A stretch of 64,000 nt of DNA. Origin: Candidatus Nitrospira allomarina. GTDB taxonomy: Bacteria > Nitrospirota > Nitrospiria > Nitrospirales > UBA8639. A program made the position numbers and the translations under genes. A model generated the notes under the pieces. That model ran no database searches. It saw only the letters and a program-made list of their open reading frames with translations, and was not told the DNA's origin. The stretch lies in the NCBI RefSeq assembly GCF_032050975.1, contig NZ_CP116967.1, positions 434,001-498,000 of the forward strand, in the 5' to 3' direction. Below are positions 36,347-45,643 of the stretch, piece after piece. Each line of letters begins with the position of its first letter. Within the stretch, counting starts at the first letter, position 1.

Positions 36347-36387
36347 ACCGTCCTCCCTGCCTAAGGTGGGTGCGGTCTCAACCGACA

Positions 36388-36582
36388 TTATGACCACCCT
36401 CGTTGTTGCGCTAACAAAAAGTCTTCCTGTTCCAGATCAATGCCACACGCAGGGCATTCATAGGGCTGATCCTCAGGTGGAATGCCGACCGGCGTGTCCT
36501 GGACCTTTCCCTGACAAACATGATAGAAATTTCCTCGGGCATTTTCATCATCTAGGATATCGGACTCATACTTTAAAATCAT
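36388..36582 (-). CDS. Small protein with one CxxC pair
   Basis: 64 residues from ATG 36582, with AAGGAG 6 bases upstream. The C-terminal part carries YECPACGIDLEQED after NFYHVCQGK, so up to three cysteines and a histidine could bind zinc. It is upstream of the two-CxxC protein, separated by 41 bases, and probably shares its operon. Function unknown. Confidence 0.65.
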   Translation of the reverse strand: MILKYESDILDDENARGNFYHVCQGKVQDTPVGIPPEDQPYECPACGIDLEQEDFLLAQQRGWS

Positions 36583-36726
36583 CTTACGCTCCTTCACGTT
36601 ACCGTTATGGCTTCCCAAGTTATAACAAGGCATCGATTTCCCGGGCAATCCCTATTCCGCTCAATCCATTCCCGAAATCAGCCATCCCACCTTTCTGGAC
36701 CCCTTCATAGAAACCTGGGCCCCGTG

Positions 36727-37869
36727 ATGATGGGAATCGTCATAGGCATAACGATAGGCCTTTGGTCAACCTCGGGCTGGAGTCTTTCTGGAAAACCTGC
36801 CCCTGTCAAAGGCCCCATTGAATTGCAACCCCTGGTGGAACATGACTTTTCCAAGCCGGTCTTTCTCACCGCCAGTCCGGATCAGACCAATCGCTTGTTT
36901 GTGGTAGAACAGAGTGGCCGCATTGTCATCCTGACCCCAGGCCAACGGAATCCGTCTCTTTTCCTGGATATCGCTGAAAAGCTGTCCACAGGAGGGGAAC
37001 GAGGACTCCTGGGTCTGGCATTCCATCCTCAGTACTCGAAAAATGGCCGGTTCTTTGTCAACTACACCAGGGCACAAGACGGGGCCACGGTGATTGCCGA
37101 ATACCACGTATCATCCGACCCTGCCCGGGCGGACCCACAAGAAACCATCCGACTCGTCATTCCACAACCCTACAGCAACCATAATGGAGGCATGATCGCC
37201 TTTGGCCCCGATGCATTCTTGTATATTGGGACGGGAGATGGCGGAGCAGGCGGTGATCCGGAGAATCGAGCGCAAAATCGAAAGTCTTTGTTGGGTAAAT
37301 TCCTTCGGATCGATATTGATGGACCGCCTCCCTACCGCATACCTCCCGACAATCCCTTTGTCGGACAACCGGGCCAACCTGAAATCTTTGCGCTTGGCCT
37401 TCGCAATCCCTGGCGCTTTTCCTTTGACCGCCGGACCGGAGACTTATGGGCCGGGGATGTCGGACAGAACCTTTGGGAAGAAATCGATGTAATTGCAAAG
37501 GGGAAAAACTATGGATGGCGGCTCTTAGAGGGCACCCACTGTTTCAATCCCGCCAAGAACTGCGAACCGGCCCAGCAGGTGATCACGCCGCCGGTCACAG
37601 AATACCGACACGAACAGGGACGATGCTCGGTGACCGGAGGCTATGTCTATCGTGGAAAACGCGTGCCTTCATTAGAAGGGCTCTATGTGTTCGGGGATTA
37701 TTGTACCGGAGAAATCTGGGGTTATCGCAACGGACAGACCACACAACTGCTGGATACGGAACTACGAATCGCGTCTTTTGGGGAAGATCCTGAGGGAGAA
37801 CTCTATGTGATCGGTCATCAAGGCAAGATTTTTCAGATCGCACCTCACGCCTCGATTGCCTTGCCCTAG
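36727..37869 (+). CDS. PQQ-dependent aldose sugar dehydrogenase family (GSDH/YliI-like)
   Basis: 380 residues from ATG 36727, which opens a signal peptide (MMGIVIGITIGLWSTSGW). A six-bladed propeller follows, with the family motifs GERGLLGLAFHPQY, YSNHNGGMIAFGPD, YIGTGDGGAGGDP, LGLRNPWRFSFDRRTGDLW, GDVGQNLWEEID and GGYVYRG. Family members oxidise aldose sugars with PQQ in the periplasm, though several have other electron acceptors or no known substrate. A GTG one codon upstream is possible; no strong ribosome site is visible. It converges with mreB. Confidence 0.9.
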   Translation: MMGIVIGITIGLWSTSGWSLSGKPAPVKGPIELQPLVEHDFSKPVFLTASPDQTNRLFVVEQSGRIVILTPGQRNPSLFLDIAEKLSTGGERGLLGLAFHPQYSKNGRFFVNYTRAQDGATVIAEYHVSSDPARADPQETIRLVIPQPYSNHNGGMIAFGPDAFLYIGTGDGGAGGDPENRAQNRKSLLGKFLRIDIDGPPPYRIPPDNPFVGQPGQPEIFALGLRNPWRFSFDRRTGDLWAGDVGQNLWEEIDVIAKGKNYGWRLLEGTHCFNPAKNCEPAQQVITPPVTEYRHEQGRCSVTGGYVYRGKRVPSLEGLYVFGDYCTGEIWGYRNGQTTQLLDTELRIASFGEDPEGELYVIGHQGKIFQIAPHASIALP

Positions 37870-37876
37870 GCTACCA

Positions 37877-38905
37877 TTAAAATTTTTGAATCTTTTGGAA
37901 CAAATCGACTTCATCAAGAGCTTTTCCCACGCCATACACCACGGAGGTTAAGGGATCTTCCACCGTAATGATGGGCAGATTGGTTTCCTCCTGAAACCGC
38001 GTGGCGATGCCCGGCAACAGCGAACCCCCGCCTGTAATCACCACTCCCTTATCGATAATATCTCCGGCTAATTCCGGAGGCGTATTCTCCAAGGCGTTTC
38101 GTAAGGCATTCACGATGGCATGTATGGGATCTTCCAATGCTTCTCGAATCTCGGAATCATTCACCACTACCGTCCGGGGAATACCCGAAATCATATCCCG
38201 CCCTTTGACCATCATCGTTTTGGCTTGTTCTAACGGATAGGCAGATCCGACTTCGATTTTCACCTTTTCCGCCATGTGATCACCGATCAGGAGGTTATAT
38301 CGTCGCTTAATATAACTCATAATGGCATCGTCCATGGAGTCACCCGCCACTTTCACCGACTCGCTACAGACAATGCCTCCAAGGGAAATGACAGCAATAT
38401 CGGTGGTACCTCCTCCAATGTCGACCACCATGTTCCCCGAAGGTTCTGTGATCGGTAACCCCGCTCCAATTGCTGCCGCAACCGGCTCTTCGATGAGATA
38501 GACTTCCCGGGCGCCGGCTTGGCTGGCCGATTCACGGACGGCCCGTTGCTCAACTTCGGTGATACGGGATGGCACACCAATAATACAGCGAGGCCTGACG
38601 AACGCCCGTCGGTTATGCGCTTTGGTAATAAAATAATGCAACATGCGTTCGGTCATGGCGAAATCGGCAATGACCCCTTCTTTGATCGGGCGGATCGCCA
38701 CAATATTACCCGGCGTCCTTCCCACCATGCGCTTGGCTTCGACACCCACGGCCAATACCGTGTTCGATTGTTTTTCGATGGCCACCACCGAGGGTTCACT
38801 CAAGACGATGCCTTTACCACGAACATAGACCAGTGTCGTTGCCGTACCTAAATCGATGGCTAAATCACTTGAAAACCACCCTAGAATATCACTCAACCCT
38901 GGCAT
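37877..38905 (-). CDS. mreB: Rod-shape-determining protein MreB
   Basis: 342 residues, normal length. The actin-fold nucleotide motifs are present: [20 protein letters not shown] at the N-terminus, [20 protein letters not shown] near residue 160, and [12 protein letters not shown] near the end. MreB polymerises under the inner membrane and guides lateral peptidoglycan synthesis, which implies a rod or curved-rod cell. No mreC or mreD follows; the gene is solitary. A peptidase of the M23 type starts on the other strand about 300 bases away. Confidence 0.97.
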   Translation of the reverse strand: MPGLSDILGWFSSDLAIDLGTATTLVYVRGKGIVLSEPSVVAIEKQSNTVLAVGVEAKRMVGRTPGNIVAIRPIKEGVIADFAMTERMLHYFITKAHNRRAFVRPRCIIGVPSRITEVEQRAVRESASQAGAREVYLIEEPVAAAIGAGLPITEPSGNMVVDIGGGTTDIAVISLGGIVCSESVKVAGDSMDDAIMSYIKRRYNLLIGDHMAEKVKIEVGSAYPLEQAKTMMVKGRDMISGIPRTVVVNDSEIREALEDPIHAIVNALRNALENTPPELAGDIIDKGVVITGGGSLLPGIATRFQEETNLPIITVEDPLTSVVYGVGKALDEVDLFQKIQKF

Positions 38906-39208
38906 GAGCCCCCCATGTGGAAAGACGGTTGATTCAGAAAATGCCGATCAGGCTGTCGCCTGTTCGGCACTACCGACATATATCGGAACACCATTTGTCA
39001 AAATAAAGGAATATTGAGAAAATGTTCGGGAATGTGTTTGTCACCAAGAAGCCACCGGCTTCTTCCATGAAACCAAGCTCCTGACCAACCATTCAGGGAG
39101 CGGGAAATCCCACATCTTCCATCTGGACAAAACACCTCGCCCGAGAGGAGTAATATGAGACATGAGGCCTGGCTGTGGCCCGGCACAGGCTAGGCGATCA
39201 TCCTGTCC
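38906..39208. other. Divergent intergenic region with a hairpin upstream of mreB
   Basis: Holds a 12-bp stem with one mismatch (TGCCGATCAGGC, loop TGTC, GCCTGTTCGGCA) at 38942-38969, 37 bases upstream of the mreB start codon. On the mreB strand the stem is followed by ATTTTC. It could be an attenuator or a leader structure. Nothing else recognised. Confidence 0.5.
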
Positions 39209-40810
39209 ATGTCAAGAGTACAGAAAGCCGATTTCTATGGTAAGGAATCCGGCGCGCGCGCTTCACCGTCTCTTCAGACAGATCATACACTTGCTCTGAA
39301 GCCTGGGTATGGTATAAGAAGAGGAACATTTTTTGTCCTGCTCGCACCATCCTCTGGAGGAAGAGTTACCTCGATCGTGTCTAAAAAAGGCTTGCTGTTT
39401 ATCATCGTCCTGGCTCTTATCGCCATTTACCTGGGATTAATTGGGAACGCACGATGGGGAGATTCCACCGCCCCTGAAATTTCTCTCGAGCAACCGTTCG
39501 AGCTGGTCGGCCCAACCACGCCACTGGTTCTTCGTATTCATGATGATGAGACCGGTCTTCGGGACATCTCAGTTCGCATTATTCACAACATGGAAACATT
39601 CAGCCTGGCCGACCAATCCTTTTCTTCCGAGGGGTGGTTTTCGGCAGCCGGAGGACGGGACCATGAATTCACGCTAAACATTGTTCCCTATGCCAACTCG
39701 GACCTGCCACGCCGGCAGGGTCAGGCTCAACTCATTGTGACCGCCAGGGATTATTCCTGGCGAAACTGGTTTGAAGGGAACGGACAACGATTGGAGAAGG
39801 AATTTACCCCGCAATTTACACCACCCAGATTGGAACTCCTATCACCCCCCACGACCATCGTGCAAGGTGGAACAGGGATCGTCAGGTATCGAGTGATCCC
39901 GGAAGTGTCCCTTCACGGGGTAAAGATTGGGGAAGCCTTTTTCCCGGGATATCCTGCTCCGGACAAAGCCGGAATGTTTGCCTTCATTGCCTTTCCTTAT
40001 AATTTGCCGTCCTCGACCCCGATTCAAGTTATTGCCGACGACGGGTATGGCAATTCCGCTCTCATGGATGTGAGTTTCAAGGTCAAACCTCAATCCTGGC
40101 GTACCCGTTCCATCACGATTTCCGACTCATTTATTCGTAAAACGGTCCCAACCATTCTGGCACAGACCCCTGAATTACAAAGTATGGGCGATCCATTGAA
40201 GGATTTCCTTCTGGTCAACGACACGTTACGCAAAATGAATAACGAGACTATTTCCAAACTGGCTAAGAGCAGCCGCCAAGAATTTCTCTGGAAAGGGGCG
40301 TTTCGCCAATTGTCGGGCTCACAGGTTGAAGCCTCCTTCGCGGATCACCGCAAATATACGTATAAGGGACAGGTCGTCGATACCCAAGATCATTTAGGGT
40401 TTGATCTTGCCGTCACCCAGCATTATCCCGTCGAAGCGGCTAATAACGGAATTGTCATATTTGCTGGATATCTGGGAATTTATGGGAACACGATTATTCT
40501 TGATCATGGATATGGATTGCTCTCCTTGTATGCGCATCTCTCCTCGATTGAAGGCAAACCCGGTGACGCGGTCACCCTGGGACAACCCATTGGCAAATCA
40601 GGCACCACCGGTCTCGCAGCCGGCGATCACCTGCACTTTAGTTTGATTTTGCATGGCGAACAGGTGAATCCCACGGAATGGTGGGATCCGTTTTGGGTGA
40701 AAACCCGCATCAAAGACCAGTTAGGATTGCCCTCTCTGGTTAAACCAACGGATGAAGAACCGGAACCGGCCACAACACACTTAGGCCCCTCGCCCGCGCC
40801 AGTCCAGTAA
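39209..40810 (+). CDS. M23-family peptidoglycan endopeptidase with membrane anchor
   Basis: 533 residues as listed; the start is uncertain. A membrane segment (GLLFIIVLALIAIYLGLIG) is at about 60-80, and a GTG at 39377 directly before it would give a shorter, conventional anchor. A beta-rich middle (80-330) precedes the M23 domain. Its zinc ligands are visible: His and Asp in QDHLGFDLAV, and the C-terminal HLHFS, with LYAHL between. M23 enzymes cut peptide cross-links to allow wall growth or activate amidases. It is divergent from mreB, which fits a wall-growth role. Confidence 0.9.
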   Translation: MSRVQKADFYGKESGARASPSLQTDHTLALKPGYGIRRGTFFVLLAPSSGGRVTSIVSKKGLLFIIVLALIAIYLGLIGNARWGDSTAPEISLEQPFELVGPTTPLVLRIHDDETGLRDISVRIIHNMETFSLADQSFSSEGWFSAAGGRDHEFTLNIVPYANSDLPRRQGQAQLIVTARDYSWRNWFEGNGQRLEKEFTPQFTPPRLELLSPPTTIVQGGTGIVRYRVIPEVSLHGVKIGEAFFPGYPAPDKAGMFAFIAFPYNLPSSTPIQVIADDGYGNSALMDVSFKVKPQSWRTRSITISDSFIRKTVPTILAQTPELQSMGDPLKDFLLVNDTLRKMNNETISKLAKSSRQEFLWKGAFRQLSGSQVEASFADHRKYTYKGQVVDTQDHLGFDLAVTQHYPVEAANNGIVIFAGYLGIYGNTIILDHGYGLLSLYAHLSSIEGKPGDAVTLGQPIGKSGTTGLAAGDHLHFSLILHGEQVNPTEWWDPFWVKTRIKDQLGLPSLVKPTDEEPEPATTHLGPSPAPVQ

Positions 40811-40893
40811 TATCATAAGGCGGCTTCACCCTCCGAGATCCCGAATCCCACATGAATTTCAAGACCCTCTGAGTCATCAAAGGATACGAACGT

Positions 40894-43308
40894 ATGGCCA
40901 AACGAACCCGGTCTGGCACCGATAATTCCACCAACAACCCGTCAGCAGTCATCCCGGTTCTATTGGATGAGACAACGCGTCAACGCTATCTCAATTATGC
41001 GCTCTCGGTTATTACCTCCCGGGCCCTTCCGGATATCCGGGATGGATTGAAACCCGTGCAGCGGCGCATTTTATTTTCCATGTTTCACAATCATCGCCTT
41101 GTGCCTGACCGGCCTCCCATCAAGAGCGCCAAGGTCGTGGGATCCGTTATTGGTGAATGGCATCCACATGGGGACGCGGCGGTCTATGACGCGATGGCTC
41201 GAATGGCCCAGCCCTGGTCATTACGCAACACCCTGGTGGATGGCCATGGAAATTTCGGCAGCCAGGACGGTGACCGTCCAGCCGCCTATCGCTATACCGA
41301 AGCCCGTCTGACACCCCTCGCACTCGAACTGCTGAATGAACTGAATAAAAACACGGTCGACTTCCAACCCAATTACGATGGCAAAGCGGAAGAACCGCTG
41401 GTACTCCCCGCCCGCTTCCCCAATCTGCTGGTGAATGGATCCACAGGGATTGCTGTGGGCATGGCCACCAATATTCCCCCCCATAATTTAGGAGAGGTGA
41501 TCGAGGCCGCGATCGCCTTGATTGCGAAACGGGATGCCTCTATTTCGGATCTCATGAAATACCTGAAAGGCCCGGATTTCCCGACAGGCGGCGAAATTTT
41601 GAACAACAAATCCGAGATTCGGGAAATGTATGAGACCGGACAGGGGTCGATCCGGCTTCGGGGAGAATATGAAGTCAAAGCATTGGATCACGGGAAATCA
41701 GCCATTCTCATTACATCCATTCCCTTTGCCGTCGATAAGTCCACGATTGTGGAACGGATCGGCGAATTAATCATCACCAAAAAGGTTCCGCAATTGGTGG
41801 ATGTCCGGGATGAGTCCACGACCGAAGTTCAAATTGCGCTCGAGACACAAAAAGATGCCGATCCCCATCTGGCCATGGCCTACCTCTTTAAACATACGCC
41901 TCTGCAAAATAACTTTTCCGTTAATTTGACGTGCCTGGTTCCGGTACCAGGATCGACCGTGGCGCGTCCTGACTGCCTGAATCTCAAGCAGATGCTGGAA
42001 CAGTTCATCGACTTTCGCTTTACCACCGTTAAGCGAAGATTCAGCTACGATTTGCAAGTCCTGGAAAAACGAATCCATATCCTGAACGGGTTCAAACTTA
42101 TTTTCGACGCTTTGGATCAGGTGCTCAAGATCATCCGGCAAAGTGAGGGTAAAGCCGATTCTGCCAATAAACTCCAACAACGATTCGGACTCGAACCCAT
42201 TCAAACCGACGCGATTTTGGAAACGCCCATTTATAAATTATCCCGAACCGAAATCAAAAAAATGCTGGATGAGCTGGCCGACAAGCTGCGCCAGGCCAAG
42301 GATCTCAAAACCCTTCTGGCTTCCAATACCAAATTATGGGATGTGGTCAAAAAAGAACTGGAGGAGGTCGCCACGGCTTTTGGGGACAAACGTCGGACCA
42401 AAATCGGCCGGCGGCAAACCGAGGAAGTGGAGTTTGATCCGGACGCGTTCCGGGTTAAAGAAGATGCGGTGATCACCGTTTCCGCAGATGGATGGATCCG
42501 GCGAGTGGGCCTTATTAAAGATCTTTCCAAAGCACGGGTTCGGGAAGGCGATCGGGTCATGACGATTTTAGGCGGGAGTACCCTTGAATCGGTGGTGTTC
42601 TTTTCCAATTATGGCAGCGCCTACTCTATTCGCATCGGCGATATTCCACCGGCCCGAAGCGGCTTTGGAGATCCGGCGCAAAAGCTTTTTAAATTCAAAG
42701 ATGGCGAACGTATTATTGAGGGGCTGAGCTTCGACCCGCGTATGCGGGCAACGGGAGTGTCCGCCTTTGCTCCGTCAAAAGGTCGGAACTTGCCACTCTT
42801 CGACAGCACCCCATCCGGTTTATACGGAGAAGCCGTCGCCATGACTTCAAGCGGGATGGGGATCAGGTTTGAGCTTGACCCCTTCCAGGAGCCCTCGACC
42901 CGACTGGGCCGAAAATTTTGTAAACTCAAGGAAGGGGAAGAAGTCGTCGGGATCAGCCAGGTAACCGCCCCTCTGCAAAAAACCGTCGTGGCGGTCGTCT
43001 CCGCGCGAGGACGAGCCTTGCTTTGTCAGGCCGAAGAAGTAGCGCAATTGGCCGGACCCGGCCGGGGAGTCATCGTCTTGAAATTAGACCAAAACGATAC
43101 CGTGGTTGGATTTAAATTATTGTCTTCAAAAGAGGAAGAGCTCGTGCTTGCCAAAGAAGACGGTGGCACTCTTTCCGTCTCCCTTCGAAAGTACCAGGTG
43201 GTTGGACGTGGAGGGAAAGGACATCCATTGCTTAAGCGGGGTCGTCTGACCGGCATGATGCCAACTGAATTGACCATGCCGATCTTCCAATCAGAAGTTA
43301 CCCCTTAA
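40894..43308 (+). CDS. parC: DNA topoisomerase IV (type IIA) subunit A
   Basis: 804 residues, AAAGGA ribosome site. The breakage-reunion domain has the catalytic Tyr134 in AAYRYTEAR, the GEWHPHGDAAVYDAM segment of the quinolone-binding region, and the nearby SKD/IGSA-type loop as RPPIKSAKVVGSVIGE. The C-terminal beta-pinwheel has several blades, the last with VGRGGKG, a degenerate form of the gyrase Q-x-RGGKG box. This favours ParC over GyrA but does not settle it. The partner ATPase subunit follows 290 bases downstream, with a MITE-like repeat in the gap. Confidence 0.85.
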   Translation: MAKRTRSGTDNSTNNPSAVIPVLLDETTRQRYLNYALSVITSRALPDIRDGLKPVQRRILFSMFHNHRLVPDRPPIKSAKVVGSVIGEWHPHGDAAVYDAMARMAQPWSLRNTLVDGHGNFGSQDGDRPAAYRYTEARLTPLALELLNELNKNTVDFQPNYDGKAEEPLVLPARFPNLLVNGSTGIAVGMATNIPPHNLGEVIEAAIALIAKRDASISDLMKYLKGPDFPTGGEILNNKSEIREMYETGQGSIRLRGEYEVKALDHGKSAILITSIPFAVDKSTIVERIGELIITKKVPQLVDVRDESTTEVQIALETQKDADPHLAMAYLFKHTPLQNNFSVNLTCLVPVPGSTVARPDCLNLKQMLEQFIDFRFTTVKRRFSYDLQVLEKRIHILNGFKLIFDALDQVLKIIRQSEGKADSANKLQQRFGLEPIQTDAILETPIYKLSRTEIKKMLDELADKLRQAKDLKTLLASNTKLWDVVKKELEEVATAFGDKRRTKIGRRQTEEVEFDPDAFRVKEDAVITVSADGWIRRVGLIKDLSKARVREGDRVMTILGGSTLESVVFFSNYGSAYSIRIGDIPPARSGFGDPAQKLFKFKDGERIIEGLSFDPRMRATGVSAFAPSKGRNLPLFDSTPSGLYGEAVAMTSSGMGIRFELDPFQEPSTRLGRKFCKLKEGEEVVGISQVTAPLQKTVVAVVSARGRALLCQAEEVAQLAGPGRGVIVLKLDQNDTVVGFKLLSSKEEELVLAKEDGGTLSVSLRKYQVVGRGGKGHPLLKRGRLTGMMPTELTMPIFQSEVTP

Positions 43309-43422
43309 CTTCCTGGCGCACGATACAATGAACAGGTTGACCTTTTGTGGCTGTTAGATATTTTAACTATTTGGGAATTCCATAAACATATGAATGACCG
43401 AAACTAATCTAAAGATTATGAT

Positions 43423-43564
43423 GGAGTGTTCAAAAAGGCGCGTCCAGCAAGGCCGCAGCCGCTTAGATGGGCGGAGCGTACGGAGGAGTACGTGAGCCCG
43501 GCAAAGGGGCGAGAACGCATTGCCGTCCCATCCTGAAAGGTGGCCCATTTGTTTTCAACACTCC
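43423..43564. repeat. MITE-like repeat, copy 2 (142 bp)
   Basis: Begins GGAGTGTTCAAAAAGG and ends GTTTTCAACACTCC. It is the reverse-complement partner of the element at 32730-32896, with matching ends and a shared internal GGCGGAGCGTACGGAG segment. It lies between parC and parE, just upstream of the parE start, so a longer frame that begins inside it (43520) is not the true start. Confidence 0.82.
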
Positions 43565-43600
43565 ACTTTTTCATTCTCATTCACTCACAAGGATCCACTC

Positions 43601-45544
43601 ATGGGTAAAACATATGATGCCAGTGACATCGTGGTGCTGGAGGGTATTGAGCCCGTCCGACGCCGCCCTGCGATGTATATCGGAGGAACCGATAAGACGG
43701 GCCTGCACCACTTAGTCTGGGAAATTCTGGATAACGCGATCGATGAGGTCATTAATGGCTACGCCTCTCACATCATCGTGGAACTGGATAAATCGCGTGA
43801 AGGTCTCCGCATCACGGACAACGGTCGTGGCATTCCGGTGGATAAACATCCCAAACACAAAAAGTCGGCATTAGAAATTATTATGACCACCTTACATGCC
43901 GGAGGAAAGTTTGATACGGGAAGCTACATCCATTCAGGCGGATTGCATGGAGTCGGCGCCTCGGTGGTAAATGCCCTGTCCCGTCACCTGGAAGTTCAGG
44001 TGAAACGTGACGGCAAAGAGTGGGAACAGACCTATCAGGCCGGGGTACCTCAAGGTCCCGTCAAAGCCTTGGGCAATGCACGAGGAACCGGGACTTCGGT
44101 CTATTTTCGTCCCGACCCCAAAATATTCGGCAAAACCATTCAATTCGATCCCGCGGTGTTACAGGACACGCTGGATGCGAAGGCCTATCTGCACAAGGGG
44201 CTCAAGCTGACCTTTAAAGATGGGACCACTGGAGAAACCCACCTGTTTCATCACGAACAGGGCATTCAGGAATACTTGCGCAAATTAGTGGCGGATCGCG
44301 GTCGAAAAACGACCGTCGATTTCGTCTTTTACCTGGAACGCCAATTTAAAAATGGCGCATCAGGCCCTGAAGGAGGGGCCCAAGCGCTGAAGATGGAAGT
44401 CGCCTTGCAATGGACTGATGAACCCGCCGAATTCGTCAAAAGTTATGTCAATGGGGTGGCCACTCCGAATGGGGGCACGCATGAAATGGGATTACGTGGC
44501 GGCATTGTGAAAGCTGCCCGCAATTACATCGACACCCACAATCTCACGCCCAAAGGCCTCTCCCTTCAAGCCGAAGATATTCGCGAGGGCATGGCGGCCG
44601 TACTGAGCGTCCTCGTCCTCCACCCGCAGTTTCAGGGGCAAACGAAGGAGCGGCTCAATAATCCGGAAGTGCAGGCACAAGTGGATAATCTGGTCCGGCC
44701 GGCACTTGAAACTTATCTGAACGAAAACCAAAGCATTGCGGAAACCCTCGTGGGTCGCATGATCCTGGCCGCACGAGCCCGCGAAGCCTCTCGTGAAGCC
44801 TCCAAAGCCGTGATGCGGAAGTCGGCCGTGAGCCATCGCCTCAACCTGCCGGGAAAACTGGCCGACTGCCAGAGCACGGATCCAACCATCAGCGAACTGT
44901 TTATCGTCGAGGGGGACTCTGCGGGCGGGACGGCCAAACAAGGCCGTGACTTAAAAAATCAGGCGATTCTTCCCATACGGGGCAAAGTGCTAAACACGGA
45001 AGAACTCACACTTGCCAAAGTGGTTGAGAACAAAGAGCTGGCGGATGTCGTCAAAGTCTTGGGCTGTGGAGTCGGGAAAGACTTTGATCTCAAGAAACTC
45101 CGGTATCATAAAATTATCCTGTTGATGGATGCGGATATTGACGGCTATCACATCAGTACACTGTTGCTAACGTTTTTTTTCCGGCACATGCCTGATCTGA
45201 TAAGACAAGGCCACGTTTACATTGCCCAACCGCCACTCTACCGAATTGAAATCGGAAAGGAAGTCCACTGGGCCGGCACCGACGAGGAAAAAGAACGGAT
45301 TGTGGCAGGGGCCCGCAGCAATGCCAATCCCACCATCAGCCGCTTCAAAGGCTTGGGGGAAATGTTTCCTCAACAGCTCAAAGTCACCACCTTACACCCC
45401 GCCACTCGTCGCTTACTCAAAGTCGAATTGCTCGATGAACTGCAAACCGACCGGACGTTCCAGGATTTGATGGGTAAACGCACCGAAGCTCGGTATGAAT
45501 TTTTGATGGCCAATGCCGGGCTGGCGGACAACCTCGACGTGTAA
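43601..45544 (+). CDS. parE: DNA topoisomerase IV (type IIA) subunit B
   Basis: 647 residues from ATG 43601, with AAGGAT 6 bases upstream; the longer open frame from 43520 begins inside a repeat element. GHKL ATPase motifs: WEILDNAIDEV, DNGRGIPVD, GLHGVGASVVNALS. The TOPRIM segment is EGDSAGGTAKQGRD, with the acidic DADIDGYHISTLLLTFFFR. With the A subunit it separates linked daughter chromosomes and relaxes supercoils. Length and lack of the 170-residue GyrB insert fit ParE. Co-directional with parC. Confidence 0.9.
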   Translation: MGKTYDASDIVVLEGIEPVRRRPAMYIGGTDKTGLHHLVWEILDNAIDEVINGYASHIIVELDKSREGLRITDNGRGIPVDKHPKHKKSALEIIMTTLHAGGKFDTGSYIHSGGLHGVGASVVNALSRHLEVQVKRDGKEWEQTYQAGVPQGPVKALGNARGTGTSVYFRPDPKIFGKTIQFDPAVLQDTLDAKAYLHKGLKLTFKDGTTGETHLFHHEQGIQEYLRKLVADRGRKTTVDFVFYLERQFKNGASGPEGGAQALKMEVALQWTDEPAEFVKSYVNGVATPNGGTHEMGLRGGIVKAARNYIDTHNLTPKGLSLQAEDIREGMAAVLSVLVLHPQFQGQTKERLNNPEVQAQVDNLVRPALETYLNENQSIAETLVGRMILAARAREASREASKAVMRKSAVSHRLNLPGKLADCQSTDPTISELFIVEGDSAGGTAKQGRDLKNQAILPIRGKVLNTEELTLAKVVENKELADVVKVLGCGVGKDFDLKKLRYHKIILLMDADIDGYHISTLLLTFFFRHMPDLIRQGHVYIAQPPLYRIEIGKEVHWAGTDEEKERIVAGARSNANPTISRFKGLGEMFPQQLKVTTLHPATRRLLKVELLDELQTDRTFQDLMGKRTEARYEFLMANAGLADNLDV

Positions 45545-45643
45545 CAACCCGTCAGCTGTAAATAAAAGCGGTGGGACATCGACTCATCGAGGTAAGGAAG
45601 ACATATTGTTTCACTCACCTCTCACGGTGTTACACTTGTCCAT

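Noticed and set aside
32730-43564. Treating the two repeats as composite transposon ends
   Set aside because: The 10.5 kb between them holds ordinary core genes (mreB, parC) and no transposase, so a single mobile unit is not supported.
43520-43600. Upstream start for ParE
   Set aside because: The added 27 codons come from the repeat element, while the ATG at 43601 has a ribosome site and begins the usual ParE sequence.
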